DNA of 15,519 nucleotides, from positions 1 through 15,519 of the forward strand of contig CAZWSE010000080.1 in assembly GCA_964636575.1 (NCBI GenBank), written 5' to 3'. Both the position numbers and the translations under genes were made by a program. Source of the DNA: CAZWSE01 sp964636575 (GTDB lineage Bacteria > Pseudomonadota > Alphaproteobacteria > Rhodobacterales > Rhodobacteraceae). Below are positions 13,602-15,519 of this stretch, piece after piece; positions within the stretch are counted from its first letter, which is position 1; every line of letters starts with the position of its first letter. The notes under the pieces were generated by a model, which was not told where the DNA came from, searched no databases, and saw only the letters and a list, made by a program, of their open reading frames with translations.

Positions 13602-14441
13602 ATGGCGCAGGACAACATCAAACCTCGGGGGCGAAAACAGCGGCGCAAATCTGCGCTGGATTTCGCCGTGGAAGGGCGCGATCAGGCGACCCTTGATATG
13701 GTGCGGGCCTCGGTGGAACATGACAACACCTGTCTGGCCTTCCAGCCCGTCATCGCAACACTACACAACGCACAACCAGCTTTCTACGAAGGGCTGATAC
13801 GGGTTCAGGATGAAACAGGGCGGATCATTCCGGCCAAAGACTTCATGCCACTGGTCGAAGACACCGAACTGGGGCGCAAAATCGATTGCGCGGCGCTTAA
13901 ACTGGGGCTGCGCACACTGGCGCGCAATCCGCATCTTCGGCTCGCCATCAATATGTCCGCGCGGTCCATCGGGTACCGCCCTTGGATGCGGGTGCTAGAA
14001 CGGGCCTTGGCAAAGGACTTTACGCTTGGCGAACGGCTCATTCTGGAAATCACAGAAACCTCGGCCATGCATGTGCCGGATGTGGTGATCGGGTTCATGT
14101 CGGGGCTACAGAAAAAGGGCATTTGCTTTGCGCTGGATGACTTCGGGTCGGGCCACACAGCCATCCGGTACTTCAAGGATTTCTATTTCGATATCGTAAA
14201 AATCGACGGGCAGTTCATTCGCGGTATTGCGTCGGATCCGGATAATGAGGTCGTAACCCGCGCGCTCTGCGCCATCGCCCATCAGTTCGACATGCTGACG
14301 GTTGCGGAAAACGTCGAACAAGCCGCAGATGTCGCCATGTTGACCGAAATCGGGGTCGATTGCCTGCAAGGCTATTACTTCGGCGCGCCCACAGTGCAGC
14401 CGCCTTGGGAAACCCCCACCGCCCAGTTGCGCAAAGCGTAA
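13602..14441 (+). CDS. EAL-domain protein, likely cyclic-di-GMP phosphodiesterase
   Basis: The 279-residue protein is essentially a single EAL domain with a short basic N terminus (PRGRKQRRK at 9-16) and no sensory, GGDEF or membrane part. The signature motif is Glu-Gly-Leu at 63-65 instead of Glu-Ala-Leu, in the context YEGLIR. Metal and catalytic residues expected for activity are present: Glu63, Asn117, Glu149 and Glu152 (LEITET), Asp179 and Asp180 (DDFGSG), Lys200, Glu236 and Gln256. Active EAL enzymes split c-di-GMP to pGpG, lowering the signal that controls motility and attachment. The basic N terminus could bind nucleic acid or acidic partners, which is speculative. AAGGCAC precedes ATG 13602. 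It diverges from tag and precedes phaA without obvious functional link. Confidence 0.93.
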   Translation: MAQDNIKPRGRKQRRKSALDFAVEGRDQATLDMVRASVEHDNTCLAFQPVIATLHNAQPAFYEGLIRVQDETGRIIPAKDFMPLVEDTELGRKIDCAALKLGLRTLARNPHLRLAINMSARSIGYRPWMRVLERALAKDFTLGERLILEITETSAMHVPDVVIGFMSGLQKKGICFALDDFGSGHTAIRYFKDFYFDIVKIDGQFIRGIASDPDNEVVTRALCAIAHQFDMLTVAENVEQAADVAMLTEIGVDCLQGYYFGAPTVQPPWETPTAQLRKA

Positions 14442-14470
14442 CGCAAGGTAAGGCAGCGACACCCTGTCCA

Positions 14471-14487
14471 TTGCTGCACCTGCATAA
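14471..14487 (+). promoter_or_regulatory. TGCA-rich palindrome upstream of phaA, possible PhaR site
   Basis: TTGCTGCACCTGCATAA contains the palindrome TGCA-CC-TGCA at 14475-14484. PhaR, the repressor of polyhydroxybutyrate genes in Rhodobacter and Paracoccus, is known to bind CTGC-rich inverted sites, roughly CTGC-N3/4-GCAG; here CTGC-ACCT-GCAT is one base short of that. It lies about 100 bases before the phaA start. Confidence 0.35.
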
Positions 14488-14570
14488 ACCCGCTAAAGGG
14501 GCGCATCCGCGGGGGCTTCGTCTGGTGACTCTGGACGTAAAATCAGCAATCATGTCCTCGACCAGCTAAC

Positions 14571-14577
14571 CAAGAGG
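14571..14577 (+). promoter_or_regulatory. Ribosome binding site of phaA
   Basis: CAAGAGGA-like purine run about ten bases before ATG 14588 supports the start. Confidence 0.55.
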
Positions 14578-14587
14578 ACAGAATTTC

Positions 14588-15519
14588 ATGACCAATGTCG
14601 TTATCGCTTCCGCCGCCCGTACAGCTGTCGGCAGCTTCGGTGGCTCTTTTGCCAACACACCCGCCCATGACCTAGGCGCCGCCGTTCTGGCCGAAGTCGT
14701 ATCGCGCGCAGGCGTTGACCCATCCGAAGTATCCGAGACAATTCTGGGCCAAGTTCTGACCGCAGCCCAAGGCCAGAACCCCGCCCGTCAGGCGCACATC
14801 AATGCAGGTCTGCCAAAAGAATCTTCCGCATGGTCCATCAACCAAGTGTGCGGGTCTGGCCTCCGCGCGGTTGCCCTTGGCGCACAACACATCCAGCTTG
14901 GCGATGCGTCGATCGTGGCCGCAGGCGGTCAGGAAAGCATGACCCTCTCGCCCCACGCCATGGCCATGCGTGCCGGCACCAAAATGGGCGACGGCAAAAT
15001 GGTCGACACCATGATCCGCGATGGTCTGTGGGATGCCTTCAACGGCTACCACATGGGTCAAACCGCTGAAAACGTAGCAGAAAAATTCCAAATCACCCGA
15101 GACGATCAAGACGCTTTCGCAGTTGCCAGCCAAAACAAAGCCGAAGCCGCGCAAAAGGCTGGCAAGTTCGCAGATGAAATCGTGGGCTACACCGTGAAAA
15201 CCCGCAAGGGCGACATCGTGGTGGATCAAGACGAATACATCCGCCACGGCGCCAACCTTGAGGCCATGCAGAAAATGCGCCCTGCCTTCGCCAAAGAAGG
15301 GTCCGTAACAGCCGCCAACGCATCAGGTTTGAACGACGGCGCCGCCGCAACCCTTTTGATGAGCGCGGATGAGGCCGAAAAACGCGGCATCCAGCCCCTC
15401 GCCCGCATCGCATCCTACGCAACTGCCGGTCTGGACCCGTCCATCATGGGCGTCGGCCCGATCTACGCCAGCCAAAAGGCGCTCGACAAAGCAGGTTGGA
15501 AAGTCTCCGACCTCGATCT
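14588..15519 (+). CDS. phaA: Acetyl-CoA acetyltransferase (beta-ketothiolase), 3' end cut by window
   Basis: This thiolase joins two acetyl-CoA to acetoacetyl-CoA, the first step of polyhydroxybutyrate synthesis, and can run in reverse for breakdown. The 310 visible residues start MTNVVIASAARTAVGSFGG, the standard biosynthetic thiolase opening. They include the nucleophile Cys88 in NQVCGSGLRAV, the tetramerisation/loop region with GGQESMTLSPHAM, and AANASGLNDGAAA in the second half. The catalytic His and second Cys of the C-terminal part (GHP and CxGGG motifs) lie beyond the window edge, since the family has about 390 residues. The name phaA rather than a fatty-acid or general thiolase is chosen from overall resemblance and would be confirmed by a phaB reductase gene downstream, which is outside the window. 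Confidence 0.93.
   Translation, partial: MTNVVIASAARTAVGSFGGSFANTPAHDLGAAVLAEVVSRAGVDPSEVSETILGQVLTAAQGQNPARQAHINAGLPKESSAWSINQVCGSGLRAVALGAQHIQLGDASIVAAGGQESMTLSPHAMAMRAGTKMGDGKMVDTMIRDGLWDAFNGYHMGQTAENVAEKFQITRDDQDAFAVASQNKAEAAQKAGKFADEIVGYTVKTRKGDIVVDQDEYIRHGANLEAMQKMRPAFAKEGSVTAANASGLNDGAAATLLMSADEAEKRGIQPLARIASYATAGLDPSIMGVGPIYASQKALDKAGWKVSDLD

Noticed and set aside
13564..13797. 77-codon frame starting ATG 13564
   Set aside because: Out of frame with the EAL gene, overlaps it, and has no family features.
14489..14515. Terminator hairpin after the EAL gene (CCCGC/GCGGG)
   Set aside because: Five-base stem with a 15-base loop and no T-run.
1..15519. CRISPR array, phage, insertion sequence, tRNA or rRNA
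   Set aside because: No spaced direct repeats, transposase frames, tRNA-like cloverleaf or ribosomal sequence were seen.

Overview
This window looks like chromosomal core DNA from an alphaproteobacterium of the order Rhodobacterales (Roseobacter/Rhodobacter relatives). That rests on gene content and order recalled from the group: ftsE-ftsX-plsC, argH-small lipoprotein-lysA followed by a TIGR02302/DUF4175 membrane protein, tlpA divergent from argH, and a polyhydroxybutyrate thiolase gene. Coding sequence is very tightly packed. No phage, transposase, CRISPR array, tRNA or rRNA was seen.

Left part (1-2580). A MAPEG-family membrane protein cut by the window edge is followed by lpdA (dihydrolipoyl dehydrogenase). 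lpdA runs into a run of exactly 100 N, so its last ~60 codons, including the active-site His-Glu pair, are not available. After the gap lie about 180 bases without a confident gene, bounded in part by a 9-bp inverted repeat. The minus-strand cluster ftsE-ftsX-plsC-PPOX flavoprotein (4886 down to 1978) then follows, with every junction overlapping (4 nt, 1 nt, 14 nt), so it is probably one translationally coupled unit for cell division and envelope phospholipid synthesis.

Middle (4887-12317). Divergent from ftsE is a gene for a zinc-ribbon, strongly acidic, single-membrane-pass protein. It converges, with only 9 bases between stop codons, on a long minus-strand operon read as argH, small lipoprotein 1, small lipoprotein 2, DUF2834 membrane protein, lysA, TIGR02302/DUF4175 protein. 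The two lipoproteins (58 and 51 residues) are short and nested by 4-nt start/stop overlaps. The first sits between argH and lysA and starts its mature part with Cys-Gly, recalling the LptM family.

Right part (12342-15519). A TlpA-type periplasmic thioredoxin diverges from argH with only 24 bases between start codons and overlaps the stop codon of tag (3-methyladenine DNA glycosylase I) tail to tail. An EAL-domain c-di-GMP phosphodiesterase gene diverges from tag. The window ends inside phaA (acetyl-CoA acetyltransferase), which has a TGCA-rich palindrome upstream that could be a PhaR operator.

No wholly new system is evident. The points most worth following are the lipoprotein pair, the acidic zinc-ribbon protein beside ftsEX, the paired intergenic hairpin elements, and the inverted-repeat-bounded segment beside the assembly gap.
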